Source of the DNA: a bacterium
GTDB taxonomy: Bacteria; Patescibacteriota; Microgenomatia; UBA1406; GWC2-37-13
DNA length: 64,000 bases
Assembly (NCBI GenBank): GCA_021789995.1
Contig: JAJYIQ010000001.1
Span: 496,001-560,000, forward strand
Direction: 5' to 3'
The notes under the pieces were generated by a model. That model did no database searches, had not been told where the DNA came from, and saw nothing but the letters and a program-made list of their open reading frames with translations. The translations under genes were made by a program, and so were the position numbers. Within the stretch, counting starts at the first letter, position 1; every line of letters begins with the position of its first letter. Below, piece by piece: positions 1-8,348 of this stretch.

Positions 1-20
1 TTTGGTTGTAATTTAGCCAT
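1..20 (-). CDS. 5' end of a gene cut by the window edge
   Basis: Only the first codons (Met-Ala-Lys-Leu-Gln-Pro) of a minus-strand gene lie inside the window, so the product cannot be named. The case for a real gene is its promoter: TTGACA, a 17-bp spacer and TATATT ending 6 nt before the ATG, the same leaderless geometry used by many genes here. Confidence 0.45.
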
Positions 21-55
21 AATCTTAATATACAGCCGAGGTTAAAAATTGTCAA
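21..55 (-). promoter_or_regulatory. Sigma-70 type promoter with leaderless geometry
   Basis: On the minus strand TTGACA occupies 55-50 and TATATT 32-27, separated by exactly 17 bp. Six bases follow before the ATG at 20-18. Transcription should therefore begin at or next to the start codon. Confidence 0.6.
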
Positions 56-144
56 GACCTATAGAAAAATACTCATTTCCTATGGGATATCCTATATAAT
101 ATATCTACGATAGGCTCTTTTGGCATTTCGTGTATAATTGAATT

Positions 145-930
145 ATGGCTGAATTATCTTTATTGACATATAACGTGCTATATAACAATGCCTACAATGA
201 AATCGAAACACTTATTAACAGGCACCATCCCGACCTGGTTTGCCTTCAGGAGATCGATACTAACGAAAATAATCTTAGCCAGCTGGAAAAACATGGTTAT
301 CGATTAGCCGATTATTCTAATTCTTTCATCAAATTCGGGCAGATTTTTGGCGTTGCCACTTTTTATAACCCGGACCATCTGAAATTCACGAAGTCTATCA
401 CTCTCGAACTACCGCGAAGCATTTATGAAATTATTATTTTGGGTATTCGCCTCTTAAGAGGCGGCAATAAACCGCGGACTGTCCTGAAAACCGATTTCCG
501 GTTAAAAAACGGCCAGAAAATCACTATTTACAACACCCACCTGGCTGTCTTTGAAACCAATGGCGCCCGCGTCAAACAGATGAAAAAAATTTTTGAATTC
601 ATTGATGCCAATAAAAAACTGCCGGTAATTATCACCGGCGATTTCAACTATTATCCTTACCGCCGCAGGCAGCTCGAATCAATCATGGAAAAACACCAGT
701 TATCGGAAGCCACCAATAACCTTACCTATACCATGCAACTTAGTGCTGATGGTAAGAAGGAAAAATACAATTTACTTCAGAAAATCTTTTCAAGAATTTT
801 ATTCAAACTGTATACTGACCGCTTTAAACTCGATTATATCTTCTATAAGAATTTAACTGTTAGGGAAACCCGGCGGGTTAATTTCCAGTTTTCCGACCAT
901 TTCCCGATTCTTTCTATTTTTGCGGCGTAA
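145..930 (+). CDS. Endonuclease/exonuclease/phosphatase (EEP) family hydrolase
   Basis: A 261-residue metal-dependent phosphodiesterase/nuclease fold protein. Family landmarks are in order: the metal-binding Glu in LQEI (about residue 36), NTHL (130-133), GDFN (165-168) and the C-terminal catalytic FSDHFPI (249-255). There is no signal peptide or membrane segment. EEP proteins cleave phosphodiester bonds in DNA, RNA, lipids or nucleotides, and the substrate cannot be read from sequence. A TATAAT box ends 6 nt before the ATG, which supports this start. It converges on and slightly overlaps the downstream glycosyltransferase. A decayed relative lies at 33674-33919. Confidence 0.85.
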   Translation: MAELSLLTYNVLYNNAYNEIETLINRHHPDLVCLQEIDTNENNLSQLEKHGYRLADYSNSFIKFGQIFGVATFYNPDHLKFTKSITLELPRSIYEIIILGIRLLRGGNKPRTVLKTDFRLKNGQKITIYNTHLAVFETNGARVKQMKKIFEFIDANKKLPVIITGDFNYYPYRRRQLESIMEKHQLSEATNNLTYTMQLSADGKKEKYNLLQKIFSRILFKLYTDRFKLDYIFYKNLTVRETRRVNFQFSDHFPILSIFAA

Positions 931-1666
931 TTTTTTTGTAAGCCGCGCCGCCCTTGTCGTATTGGAAAATCTCTTTTTTTATTTCTTTTTTGATAAAAAA
1001 ATAGCTTAAACCATATATCAACTTCGCTATCGTTTTCAACTTACCTTCCTGCCGCTCCCGGCGCAGGTTGTAAATGACGGTTGCCGCGTCTAAGAATTTG
1101 GCCCGCACTCCGAAGCGGTTAATCCTTTTGACGATATCGTGATCTTCCGAAATAAACAGGGTAGCATCATAACCGCCAATTGACAAAAACAGACTTCTGT
1201 CAACAATAAATGACCCGACGCTGGAAAAAGGAATGCCGAAGTTCTGGGAATATTTAATGACAAAATTACCTACATTGTACTGAAACCGGGTAATAATATC
1301 ACGACTGTCCGGCACCACATGAGTGAGGAAAACCAGGCCTTTTTTTTGCTCAATTGTTTTATGGGCAGTTTGGATAAATTCCGGGCCGATACGAGAATCG
1401 GCATCAAGGAAAATAAGATAGCGACCGGCAGCGGCAGCGGCGCCGCAATTACGCTGGTACGACAAGTTGGCTTTTTTCACAGCGATAAAATTCAAGGCCA
1501 GCCTACCTTTATAAGCCATCGCTTTCTCTTTGGTTTTATCTTTCGAATTGGCATCGACGACGATTGTTTCGAAATCCGTATCTTTTTGCGCTGACAAATC
1601 GGCCAAAAGAAGAGGCAGGCAGTTTTCTTCATTTAAAGTTGGAATAATAACGGAAAAATAGTTCAT
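914..1666 (-). CDS. Family 2 glycosyltransferase
   Basis: A 250-residue GT-A fold glycosyltransferase. The N-terminus reads VIIPTLNEE, the nucleotide-sugar/metal DxD motif is FLDADS (residues 87-92), and a SEDHD acidic cluster follows in the acceptor half. It lacks clear transmembrane helices, so it is probably cytosolic or peripheral at the membrane. It lies directly downstream of a GT4 gene on the same strand, whose stop is followed at once by this start, so the two are likely one operon for a surface glycan or glycolipid. Donor and acceptor are unknown. Confidence 0.85.
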   Translation of the reverse strand: MNYFSVIIPTLNEENCLPLLLADLSAQKDTDFETIVVDANSKDKTKEKAMAYKGRLALNFIAVKKANLSYQRNCGAAAAAGRYLIFLDADSRIGPEFIQTAHKTIEQKKGLVFLTHVVPDSRDIITRFQYNVGNFVIKYSQNFGIPFSSVGSFIVDRSLFLSIGGYDATLFISEDHDIVKRINRFGVRAKFLDAATVIYNLRRERQEGKLKTIAKLIYGLSYFFIKKEIKKEIFQYDKGGAAYKKITPQK

Positions 1667-2892
1667 TATTCAGTCAAATATGCACCTAACTGTTTAATTT
1701 TCTGGAAAACATAATCCATTTTGTTGAGAAAAGATTGACTGAAATCGGCTGGTTTCGTTCGATAAACTTTTTTAGCGTTGAATCGGCTGATAGTTTTATG
1801 TATGGCCGTCGTCAATTTGTGAAATTGAGCTTCCTGGGAATAATACTTCAATATCCGGTGCCGGGCTTCCCGACCGAGATGGTTAACGAGAATTGGATTA
1901 TCAAGGCAAATTTTCAGAGCCACCGGCAGTTCATGGCGAAGATGCGAAACCGGTAGGATTATGCCGGCTTTATCCAATGCTTCAGTATTGCCGCCGGCAT
2001 CGGAAACAATACACGCCATCTGGCAGGACATTGCTTCCAGTAATGCCAGAGAAGCTCCTTCAAACATTGACGGCAAGACAAATATCTGACAGGCATTCAT
2101 GATATCGATTTTTTCCGTCTCGTCTTTGATAAGACCGGTAAATATAATCCGCTTGTCTTTATACTGCTCCCTCAATTCTTCATCAAGATCGCCGCAGCCG
2201 ACGATAACCAGCTTGATATCCTGGGGGGGATTTAACGACAAAAAAGACCGGATTAATAATTCCGGATTTTTTGGTAACGTCAACCGGCCCAAAAAAAGAA
2301 TACCGGTCTTGATTTTATATTTTACGGCAAAATCGGAAATCTTTTTCTGTTTATAGATATCGGGATTAATACCGTTGGGAAGAATCAACATCTTATTCCT
2401 TTCTACTCCACGATTGGAATAAAAATTAGCCAGTTTATTGGAAAAAACATGCAGCAAATCCAGCTGTTTGCAGAAAGATACATACGCCAGAAATACCGAC
2501 TTGGCCAATACCTGATAGGTACCCGAACTTTTGTTGAAATCAAAATGCCAGACACCGGCCAGCGGAATTTTCAGTTCGCGGCATGTTGACGGTAGAAAAA
2601 AATCCAGCGGCGACAAACCGATCGGCGTATAAACAATATCCGGTCGCAATTCTATCAGGTATTTTTTTAAAAGCGATAAAGACGATTCCGTCGGCAGAAA
2701 AATAAATGACCGCGATTCTGCCAAATAATAGGGTATGCAATAAACATGAGGTTCTTTAACTCTTTTATTGCTGAAGCGGAAAATATACACCTGGTGACCG
2801 GCTGCCGTGAGATATTTATATAAGCGCTGCGTGTAAACGCTGATACCGCCGATTTTCAGCATTTCCTCCCGGTCGAAAAGAACAATTCTCAT
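1666..2892 (-). CDS. Family 4 glycosyltransferase
   Basis: About 408 residues with GT-B architecture. The N-terminal Rossmann half begins MRIVLFDREE and has the acceptor-side GGISVYTQRL segment. The C-terminal half has GRLTLPKNPELLI and the donor-binding EGASLALLEAMSC motif typical of GT4. An upstream in-frame ATG at 2904 exists, but MRIVLF at 2892 fits family N-termini better. It is divergent from the GT2 gene at 2928 with overlapping -10 boxes. Likely part of glycan assembly with the neighbouring transferases. Confidence 0.85.
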   Translation of the reverse strand: MRIVLFDREEMLKIGGISVYTQRLYKYLTAAGHQVYIFRFSNKRVKEPHVYCIPYYLAESRSFIFLPTESSLSLLKKYLIELRPDIVYTPIGLSPLDFFLPSTCRELKIPLAGVWHFDFNKSSGTYQVLAKSVFLAYVSFCKQLDLLHVFSNKLANFYSNRGVERNKMLILPNGINPDIYKQKKISDFAVKYKIKTGILFLGRLTLPKNPELLIRSFLSLNPPQDIKLVIVGCGDLDEELREQYKDKRIIFTGLIKDETEKIDIMNACQIFVLPSMFEGASLALLEAMSCQMACIVSDAGGNTEALDKAGIILPVSHLRHELPVALKICLDNPILVNHLGREARHRILKYYSQEAQFHKLTTAIHKTISRFNAKKVYRTKPADFSQSFLNKMDYVFQKIKQLGAYLTE

Positions 2893-2905
2893 AGATTGCT
2901 GCAAT

Positions 2906-2915
2906 AGTATATAAT
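2906..2915. promoter_or_regulatory. Overlapping divergent -10 boxes
   Basis: The string AGTATATAAT contains TATAAT on the plus strand (2910-2915), 12 nt before the GT2 ATG at 2928, and TATACT on the minus strand (2911-2906), 13 nt before the GT4 ATG at 2892. The whole intergenic gap is 35 bp, so both promoters must share this site. Confidence 0.5.
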
Positions 2916-2927
2916 GATATCATAAAA

Positions 2928-3602
2928 ATGAAAGTTTCTGTTGTTATTCCCGCCTATAATGAAGAAAAATATATTGCCTTTTGCCTGAACAGTCTTGCCC
3001 GACAATCGGTTCCTCCCGATGAAATAATCATTGTTGATAATAACTGCACCGATAAAACCGCCGATATTGCCGGCAAATTCAGCAATGTCCGGATAGTACG
3101 GGAAAATAAGCAAGGAATGATCTTTGCCCGCAATAAAGGCTTTAACGAAGCTAAGGGTGATATCATTGCCCGGTGCGATGCCGATACGATATTGCCGCCA
3201 GACTGGATAAAAAAAATAAAAGCCAATTTTGAGGAAAGACGTATTGATGCACTGACCGGACCGCTTGTTTTTTATGAATCTCCGGTAAAGGGTTTATTTT
3301 TTGTCAAAATGTACTTGAATATAATGAAATATCTTCAGCACGGAAAAGAAATCTTAAACGGTCCGAATATGATTATTACCAAAAAAATCTGGAATAAAGT
3401 AAAAAATAAAGTTTGCCTCGATGATAAAAAAGTCCATGAAGATATCGATTTGGCAATCCATATCCTGCAGGTTAACGGAATAATTTACCGGGATAACACC
3501 CTTGTAATTCAGGAATCGGCCCGCCGGATCACCAGCAATCCACTTAGCTTTTTTGGGGAATACCCATTAAGAATGATCACGACTCTCAAACATCATGGTT
3601 AA
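2928..3602 (+). CDS. Family 2 glycosyltransferase
   Basis: A 224-residue GT-A glycosyltransferase starting VSVVIPAYNEEKY, with the DxD motif in RCDADTILPP (residues 82-91) and a late acidic EDIDLA segment. There are no confident membrane helices. Its 3' end overlaps the start of a small polytopic membrane protein by 8 bp, so the two are translationally coupled. The family transfers an activated sugar to lipid, sugar or protein acceptors; the specific role is not visible. Confidence 0.85.
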   Translation: MKVSVVIPAYNEEKYIAFCLNSLARQSVPPDEIIIVDNNCTDKTADIAGKFSNVRIVRENKQGMIFARNKGFNEAKGDIIARCDADTILPPDWIKKIKANFEERRIDALTGPLVFYESPVKGLFFVKMYLNIMKYLQHGKEILNGPNMIITKKIWNKVKNKVCLDDKKVHEDIDLAIHILQVNGIIYRDNTLVIQESARRITSNPLSFFGEYPLRMITTLKHHG

Positions 3603-4173
3603 ACTGGCAAAATTCCTGTCGCTAATCCTCGGCCCCGTCATCCTCTGGCCGGTAACATTAACAATCATTCTTTTTAACACCCACTTGCATTATCAGCAAC
3701 TGATTATTTTTTTACCCGCCCTATTTTTACTGCAGGCAGTTATCCCTTTTGGTTATATTTTATTAGCTTTTAAAGGCAAAAAAATCAGCGACTTGGATTT
3801 GACCAAAAGGCGCGAGCGTTACCGGCCGATTTTTGTGGTCGCCGCTTGCCTGCTAATGTCTTTAGTCGTCATTTATTTCTTCGGCAACCGGGAGCTTTTT
3901 TCCTTATCGGCTCTATTGTTTTTATTAATCTTCTTAAACGGAATAATTACCGTGTTTTGGAAAATCAGTTTTCACATGGCGATCAATACCGTTTTCGTGA
4001 TCTTAATCAATTATTTTTATCATTGGTCGTTTGTATATTTGTTGGTTTTCCTTCCCCTGATTTTCTGGTCAAGATTGACGTTAAAAAAACATACGGTTAA
4101 CCAACTGCTCGGTGCTTTAGTATTAAACGGGGCAGTAATCATCTTATTTCTTAAGTATGTGATTGGGCTTTAA
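3595..4173 (+). CDS. Polytopic membrane protein, possible degenerate PAP2-like phosphatase
   Basis: A 192-residue protein with about six hydrophobic helices. Between them are KRRERYRP (roughly residues 67-74), SFHM and a late W-R-LTLKKHT-Q-G pattern, which resembles the spacing of PAP2 lipid phosphatases (KxxxxxxRP, SGH, R...H). The central SGH is SFH here, so activity is uncertain. Coupling to a glycosyltransferase suggests a role on lipid-linked sugars, which is inference. Confidence 0.5.
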   Translation: MVKLAKFLSLILGPVILWPVTLTIILFNTHLHYQQLIIFLPALFLLQAVIPFGYILLAFKGKKISDLDLTKRRERYRPIFVVAACLLMSLVVIYFFGNRELFSLSALLFLLIFLNGIITVFWKISFHMAINTVFVILINYFYHWSFVYLLVFLPLIFWSRLTLKKHTVNQLLGALVLNGAVIILFLKYVIGL

Positions 4174-5932
4174 ACATGTCTGCCAATTCTTGAAGCGAAG
4201 TCACGTCTTCCGGCCGTTTGTCATCGCGGAAGCGCTGCAACCGGGGAAAACGCAAAGCAAAACCGGGAACATCGACTTCAAGCGCGTTACCGCTTTTTGA
4301 CGGCTTAAGCGTCCGGCCGGCCGTATGAACCGGCGAACGGGTTATTTCATCAGCCTTAATCTCAACAACGATGCTTGACGCCAACCACACATCACAATCC
4401 ATCGCCTTATCCACTAAATAATTATTGGGCTTTTTTTGAACTTTGAACTTTGAACTTTGAACTTTTAGCTGACGCCACTCCTCATCGGTTAAACCGGTAC
4501 CGATTTTGGCGACAGTGACGAATTGATCAAATCTTTCATCGAGTATACCGACTAGGAAAGCGCCAATACCGAAATCGGTCCTTTTTCCCTTGCCATAATC
4601 GTAGCCCATAACCAAACAATCGATCGTATCCTCGATTTTGGATGAATAGCTCCGTTTGAATTTAATCCAGTTCCAGCCCCGGGCACCGGCTTGGTAGACG
4701 CCATCTAATTTTTTGGCAACAATTCCTTCCAGTCCTTTGGTAATCGCATCATCAAATAACAATTCCAGCCGTTTGGTATCGGCCGTAATTTCCTCCGGCG
4801 CCGGTAATATCGTCGTCTTAGCCTTATCCGCCGCTTGAATGATCGATATCAGTTCTTTTCTCCTTTCCGCAAAAGACACTTCAATATAACTTTTGCCGTT
4901 AAGGTATAAAAGATCAAAGGCAAAAAGTTTCAGGGGAACTTCCTTGACTTTTTCTTCGATGTCATATTTCCGTTTCCGCTGCACTGTTTCCTGAAAAGGA
5001 AGAAAGTTGCCGGAAACCGGATCATAGCCAATGGCTTCCCCTTCCAAAATGACATTGTCCGCTTTAATTTCTTTTTTAACACCGGCAATGATATCGGGAT
5101 ACATAGACGATACCTCTTCCAGGTTACGGGAATACAGTTTCACTTCATGACCGTTATAATGCACTTGCAAACGGAAGCCGTCGAATTTTTCCTCGACCGC
5201 GCAGCGGCCAATTTTATCGATAATTTCCTTGGCTGACGACAATCTTTCTGCCCGCATCATCAAGATAGGGGTGAATATTTTTGGTTTAACGGTTTTCAAT
5301 CCGCCGATTCCCTCTTTTTTTATTATTTCGGCAATTTCTCCCAGATCCGGCCGCACATGATATGCCCGTTCGATTTCCGGCCTCAGGCTTTTATCACCGT
5401 TCACCATCCAGCTTAAGGCATCAAGGACGGTCATATCGGAAAACCCTAAGCGCATTACCCCCATTGGGATCCGTACCAGATAGCAACAGGATAACGGATC
5501 AAGCTGTCTTATTAAATTGGCGAGAATTTTTATTTTGGTGTCCTGCGACCCCGGGCCGGAAGCCGCTGCCAATTTATACAATTCCCGATAAACTTCCAAT
5601 ACCGATAAATCTTTTTCATCAAAGGAATGAATTTCTTTCTTAAAGTACTCAACCGTTACCCCTAAATCGCCGACTTTTTTGTATTTATTCTCAAATAATT
5701 TCTTTTCCAAATTTAAACCATAAGCGACGCTTTTTATGACCATTTTCTCCGCCATCCCCGATTCGATCTTGGTAAAAAGGGGTGCTACCCTTCCCTGGAG
5801 TAGATAAATTACGTCATGAATTTCCGCCGGGCTCAGTTTGTTGAAAATATCGGCCAAAAGTTCGGTAATTGTCAGTCGAGATGATGTCTCTTCGATTTTG
5901 GCGATATAAACAGCTAAATCTTTAAACTTCAT
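4151..5932 (-). CDS. lig: ATP-dependent DNA ligase, archaeal type
   Basis: A 593-residue ligase that seals nicks using ATP. It has an N-terminal helical DNA-binding domain (about 1-200), the adenylation domain with the active-site lysine in KFDG (249-252), later nucleotidyltransferase motifs (LEGEAIGYD, EGIVAKK, WIKFKRSY) and a C-terminal OB fold. This three-domain form is typical of Archaea and unusual in bacteria, which mainly rely on NAD-dependent LigA. A tandem 7-bp repeat at 4435-4462 is read in frame as an insertion at residues about 489-501. The reverse-strand TATAAA ends 7 nt before the ATG, supporting this start. Confidence 0.93.
   Translation of the reverse strand: MKFKDLAVYIAKIEETSSRLTITELLADIFNKLSPAEIHDVIYLLQGRVAPLFTKIESGMAEKMVIKSVAYGLNLEKKLFENKYKKVGDLGVTVEYFKKEIHSFDEKDLSVLEVYRELYKLAAASGPGSQDTKIKILANLIRQLDPLSCCYLVRIPMGVMRLGFSDMTVLDALSWMVNGDKSLRPEIERAYHVRPDLGEIAEIIKKEGIGGLKTVKPKIFTPILMMRAERLSSAKEIIDKIGRCAVEEKFDGFRLQVHYNGHEVKLYSRNLEEVSSMYPDIIAGVKKEIKADNVILEGEAIGYDPVSGNFLPFQETVQRKRKYDIEEKVKEVPLKLFAFDLLYLNGKSYIEVSFAERRKELISIIQAADKAKTTILPAPEEITADTKRLELLFDDAITKGLEGIVAKKLDGVYQAGARGWNWIKFKRSYSSKIEDTIDCLVMGYDYGKGKRTDFGIGAFLVGILDERFDQFVTVAKIGTGLTDEEWRQLKVQSSKFKVQKKPNNYLVDKAMDCDVWLASSIVVEIKADEITRSPVHTAGRTLKPSKSGNALEVDVPGFALRFPRLQRFRDDKRPEDVTSLQELADMFKAQSHT
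4435..4462. repeat. Four exact 7-bp tandem units inside the ligase gene
   Basis: The unit TTTGAAC occurs four times without mismatch. It lies within the ligase reading frame, which stays open across it and gains a Lys/Val/Gln/Ser-rich segment in the C-terminal OB-fold region. Confidence 0.9.
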
Positions 5933-5948
5933 AGTCTATTTTATAAGA

Positions 5949-6046
5949 GGCAGGTGTCACGAGCGAAAAGGTTCCGCAAGAAGCGGATTGCGGCGTAGGC
6001 CGCAGAGCCTCGCAGCGGAAAAACATCGCGAGTGACGGAATCTGCC
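5949..6046. repeat. Structured intergenic palindrome, REP-like
   Basis: The 119-bp gap between the ligase start and a small membrane gene is unusually GC-rich. Nested inverted pairs are visible: GGCAG (5949-5953) with CTGCC (6042-6046), GTCAC (5956-5960) with GTGAC (6032-6036), and a perfect inner hairpin TGCGGC-GTAG-GCCGCA (5989-6004). It has no coding potential. It could be a REP/MITE-like element or a folded RNA. Confidence 0.55.
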
Positions 6047-6051
6047 GTAAA

Positions 6052-6234
6052 CTATTTAAACAAAAATAAATATGCCACCCCTAACCCAACTAAAAATAAT
6101 AATCCCAGTGCAAAGGTGAAAAACCCTTCTTCATGTTTCGATATTTTATACATTCCCTCCGCTACCAGCGTCAGCGAGAACAAACCTGGTAAAAGAAAAC
6201 CGAGATAAATAATCTCCAGCGATTGTTTATCCAC
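6052..6234 (-). CDS. Small two-helix membrane protein
   Basis: A 60-residue protein with a GTG start and two hydrophobic stretches (about residues 8-25 and 38-58) separated by a short polar loop. It lies 7 bp downstream of the Fic gene on the same strand, so it is probably co-transcribed. No family is recognised. Its place beside a possible toxin-like AMPylase makes it worth noting, but nothing in its sequence shows an immunity role. Confidence 0.55.
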   Translation of the reverse strand: MDKQSLEIIYLGFLLPGLFSLTLVAEGMYKISKHEEGFFTFALGLLFLVGLGVAYLFLFK

Positions 6235-6241
6235 AATAATT

Positions 6242-7288
6242 CTAACTTACTAACACATATCTTGCTCCTTTGGTACTCCCTATCTTTTTGAGTAGTCCTT
6301 TTTTGATCAGATCCTGCACGTCCCGCAGTACCGTATCCTCGGAAATATCGGAAAAAACCGTCGCAAAAGACTGGTTCTGCAAATAACCGATATCCTGGAT
6401 GTATTCGATAACTTTAATCTGCCGTTCGGTCAGGTAAATTTGCTGCCCTCCGAATTTTTCCTTCATTTTGACATCGCGGGAAAGTTTGAGGATTTTCTCC
6501 TTGATTTTCTCAAATTCGATTGAGGCGCCGGCGGTAAAAAATTCCAGCCATGAAACCAAGTCGCCGGCAGACGCTTTTTGCAGGTTATGGTAATAAGAAA
6601 CAGCATCACGGTCATAATATTCTTCCAAAGAAAAAAAACGCCGGATATCGTAACCGCCCAGGAACAGGATTAAAGTCGCCATAAGGCGGGCGACCCGGCC
6701 GTTGCCGTCGATAAACGGGTGAATACGGACCAATTCGTGATGGGCGATTGCCGCTTTGATGACCGGATGGATCACATCTTTATCTTCCCGGTTAAGCCAG
6801 TAAATAAATTCGCGCATGAGAAACGGAACTTCTATGGGCGGCGGCGGCCGAAAAGTGATTTCGCCGGTAACCGAATTTTTTACTACCACCTGCTTGGTCC
6901 GATACTCACCCGACTGGTCATCGGGCAATATTTTATAAACGATAATCCGGTGGAGCTTTTTTATCAGTTGTTCGTTGATTTTATCAATTTTCTTTTTCGC
7001 TTCTTCTTCGATAAAATCGATTACCCGCCGGTAATTGATTATTTCCTGGATATCGCGCGGCCGGCCGATGACTTCGTGACCCAATAAAATATCTTTGGCG
7101 TCATCTTTGTGTAATTGATTCCCCTCAATATGCGTGCCGTGATAAGCGGAGCGAATGATCGCATCTTCCTTGAATTGTTTTTCCCATAGTGGCAAAAGCG
7201 GAGCATGTTTAATTACTTCTTCCGCCGCCTCGATTTTGGCGATATTCATCAGGATCTTGTTGGATATCGTATATTGCGGGGAAAACAT
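6242..7288 (-). CDS. Fic-domain AMP-transferase with C-terminal winged helix
   Basis: A 348-residue Fic protein. The Fic active-site motif HPFIDGNGR is complete (190-198), so nucleotidyl transfer from ATP to a hydroxyl of a target protein is plausible. An N-terminal segment GTHIEGN (51-57) sits where class II Fic proteins carry the autoinhibitory [ST]xxxE[GN] motif; the Glu and Gly are kept but the position four before Glu is Gly rather than Ser/Thr. The C-terminal about 70 residues look like a winged helix (TERQIKVIEYIQD, then a DVQDLIKKGLL recognition segment). TATAAT ends 6 nt upstream of the ATG. Confidence 0.88.
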   Translation of the reverse strand: MFSPQYTISNKILMNIAKIEAAEEVIKHAPLLPLWEKQFKEDAIIRSAYHGTHIEGNQLHKDDAKDILLGHEVIGRPRDIQEIINYRRVIDFIEEEAKKKIDKINEQLIKKLHRIIVYKILPDDQSGEYRTKQVVVKNSVTGEITFRPPPPIEVPFLMREFIYWLNREDKDVIHPVIKAAIAHHELVRIHPFIDGNGRVARLMATLILFLGGYDIRRFFSLEEYYDRDAVSYYHNLQKASAGDLVSWLEFFTAGASIEFEKIKEKILKLSRDVKMKEKFGGQQIYLTERQIKVIEYIQDIGYLQNQSFATVFSDISEDTVLRDVQDLIKKGLLKKIGSTKGARYVLVS

Positions 7289-7304
7289 AAGAATATTATA
7301 GCAA

Positions 7305-7991
7305 TTATCTGCCGAAGCGGCGCTGCCTTTTCACATACTGATGAATGCATTCTTCAAAATCCCGGGGGGTAAAATCGGGAAAATATTTATCGATGAAAAT
7401 CCACTCGGCATAGACCGCCTGCCAGATCATAAAGCCGGATGTCCGCCTCTCCCCGCTTGTCCGGATCACCAGATCGGGATTGGGATACGGAAGGTCTTTC
7501 GTATCCAGGAACTGATCGAAATTATCCTCTCTGTTCTCTATTCTCCCTTCTCTATTCTCCATTCTTTTTATTGCCCTTAATATTTCGTCATGCCCACCGT
7601 AATCCAGCGCCAAAACAAAATAATAATCGCGAAATTTTTTCGTTTTCTCTTCAGCATCGTTAATTATTTTTTTTAATTTTTCCGGCAGCCGGTCTTTCCG
7701 ACCAATATGAATGAAGCGGATTTTATTTTTCAGCGCCCGGTTGAGGTAATGATTCATCCCCCATTCGTAAAGTTTCATTAGATTATCCACCTCCGCATGG
7801 ATCCGGCCCCAGTTTTCAGTGGAAAAGGCCCAAAAAGTGAAGATCTTAATATCCAGTTCTTTCGCCTTATCAAGCAGTTTGATGAGCATTTCCGAACCAC
7901 GGCGGTGTCCTTCAATAATCGGCAAGCCTCTGTTTTTTGCCCAACGGCGGTTGCCGTCGGGAATAATCGCCACATGTCTTGGAACGTCCAT
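7305..7991 (-). CDS. uppS: Isoprenyl transferase (undecaprenyl diphosphate synthase)
   Basis: A 228-residue cis-prenyltransferase that extends farnesyl diphosphate with IPP to make the polyprenyl lipid carrier. The catalytic Asp is D12 in IPDGNRRWA; other landmarks are FWAFSTENW, RTSGERRTSGFM near residue 180 and the C-terminal YAEWIFIDKYFPDF. A 14-bp tandem repeat (7534-7560) adds an Arg/Glu/Asn-rich loop in the middle. It follows the mevalonate cluster on the same strand, which would supply its substrate. TATAAT lies 9 nt upstream. Confidence 0.93.
   Translation of the reverse strand: MDVPRHVAIIPDGNRRWAKNRGLPIIEGHRRGSEMLIKLLDKAKELDIKIFTFWAFSTENWGRIHAEVDNLMKLYEWGMNHYLNRALKNKIRFIHIGRKDRLPEKLKKIINDAEEKTKKFRDYYFVLALDYGGHDEILRAIKRMENREGRIENREDNFDQFLDTKDLPYPNPDLVIRTSGERRTSGFMIWQAVYAEWIFIDKYFPDFTPRDFEECIHQYVKRQRRFGR
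7534..7560. repeat. Two 14-bp tandem units inside uppS
   Basis: TTCTCTATTCTCC occurs at 7534-7546 and again at 7548-7560, flanked by further CTCT/ATTC fragments. The uppS frame stays open through it and encodes a repeated Arg-Glu-Asn pattern. Confidence 0.85.
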
Positions 7992-8048
7992 AAATACGTA
8001 ATTATAGTCTTCTTGACACCAAAAATCATTTATATTAGACTCAAAGTA

Positions 8049-8348
8049 ATGGTTTACGCAATAAATATTGGCCCCGACAATTTTGCACCCGCCAGATTCG
8101 ATACATTGGCGGTTTTTTTGAATATTTTCCTGCCTTTGGCGACAGCCTTGGCAGCAGTCATTTTTCTGGTGATGATGCTGCGGGCCGCTTTCGTCATCAT
8201 CACAAACGGCGATAATGCCGACGCCATAAAAAAAGCCCAGGCTGCAATGACTTTTGCCGTTCTCGGATTAATTATTACCATTTTCAGTTTCCTGATTGTC
8301 AGGTTGATCGGTCGAATTTTAAACGTTAATAATATTTTACCCATATGA
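8049..8348 (+). CDS. Small pilin-like membrane protein (VirB2/TrbC type)
   Basis: About 99 residues from the ATG at 8049, with two long hydrophobic helices (roughly residues 20-50 and 65-90) flanking a short polar loop NGDNADAIKKAQ. This is the hairpin layout of TrbC/VirB2 pilins seen next to type IV secretion genes. A longer in-frame reading from 7797 crosses the uppS start and is unlikely. It overlaps the next gene, a similar protein, by 4 bp. No VirB4 or VirB6 gene is present in the window. Confidence 0.6.
   Translation: MVYAINIGPDNFAPARFDTLAVFLNIFLPLATALAAVIFLVMMLRAAFVIITNGDNADAIKKAQAAMTFAVLGLIITIFSFLIVRLIGRILNVNNILPI

Noticed and set aside
4435-4462. CRISPR-like array in the ligase gene
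   Set aside because: Units are 7 bp and contiguous without spacers, and they lie within a coding frame.
7797-8048. N-terminal extension of the first pilin-like protein
   Set aside because: The extension is antisense to the conserved uppS start, and the protein from 8049 already has a normal pilin-like N-terminus.
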